DNA from: Flavobacteriaceae bacterium
GTDB taxonomy: Bacteria > Bacteroidota > Bacteroidia > Flavobacteriales > Flavobacteriaceae
NCBI GenBank assembly: GCA_030625995.1
Contig: DAOUPU010000013.1
Span: forward strand, 1-25,252
DNA length: 25,252 nucleotides
Direction of reading: 5' to 3'
Shown here: positions 25,137 through 25,252 of the stretch, piece by piece
How the letters are laid out: each line of letters begins with the position of its first letter
Numbering within the stretch: position 1 is the stretch's first letter
Program-made: the position numbers and the translations under genes
The notes under the pieces: generated by a model
The model's input: the letters and a program-made list of their open reading frames with translations, nothing else
Database searches by the model: none
Told to the model about the DNA's origin: nothing

Positions 25137-25164
25137 ATAAAAATAATTATATTTTTATTTTTTT
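25137..25164 (+). terminator. Possible AT-only terminator
   Basis: ATAAAAAT (25137-25144) pairs with ATTTTTAT (25151-25158), followed by six T. The stem has no G-C pairs, so it is weak. It would end transcription from the channel/reductase run. Confidence 0.3.
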
Positions 25165-25181
25165 ATAAGGAAAAAGGGTTG

Positions 25182-25189
25182 TAATTTTG
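25182..25189 (+). promoter_or_regulatory. -7 box of a gene beyond the right edge
   Basis: TAATTTTG matches TAnnTTTG and is followed directly by the GC-rich CACGCGC and an A/G-rich leader. A T-rich tract precedes it. No coding start is evident before the window ends, so the product is unknown. Confidence 0.5.
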
Positions 25190-25252
25190 CACGCGCTTTT
25201 GGCGAAGGATTTAGGATAAGGAGAAAAGTGTGTTTAGGGATTGTTTGATACA

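Overview
The window looks like chromosomal DNA of a Bacteroidota member, most probably class Flavobacteriia. Reasons: low G+C; promoters of the Bacteroidota type (TTG, about 21 bp, TAnnTTTG) and no Shine-Dalgarno sequences; and proteins in forms typical of this group (fused alpha/beta 2-oxoacid dehydrogenase E1, MiaE, DUF4870, a short PspC-like protein, DnaX without the zinc module, UvrA with a changed first zinc module). No tRNA, rRNA, CRISPR array or insertion sequence is visible.

Layout: (1) 1-641 is probably the edge of an integrated element: an excisionase-like gene facing out of the window, preceded by a promoter, an inverted repeat, five 10-bp tandem units and three copies of AAGGTACAAA, all beside the 3' end of mnmE. 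(2) 642-9048 is a housekeeping block: mnmE and miaE (tRNA modification), a DUF4870 membrane protein, a CPA2-type antiporter, dnaX and an acyl-CoA ligase. The ligase, dnaX and antiporter genes are closely spaced on the minus strand. (3) 9049-12562 carries pheT and pyrD on the plus strand. (4) 12600-15860 carries an exported L,D-transpeptidase-like protein and the E1 fusion on the minus strand. (5) 16013-22454 is a minus-strand run of uvrA, a LOG-family gene and a large secreted protein that joins an M1-peptidase-like domain without zinc ligands to a predicted outer-membrane beta-barrel. (6) 22816-24997 is a tight plus-strand run of a PspC-like protein, an RCK potassium channel and an RmlD-like reductase. 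The window ends in a promoter-like region for a gene outside it.

Most genes are ordinary core genes. Four things deserve attention. First, dnaX has a run of ten A exactly at the end of the clamp-loader core; slippage in either direction ends translation within six codons, giving a predicted short gamma form. Second, the M1-like/barrel fusion has KALTN-x18-D where the family has HExxH-x18-E. Third, the region beside mnmE is organised like an attachment and operator region. Fourth, mnmE contains an out-of-frame 28-bp tandem duplication coding for a charged insert.
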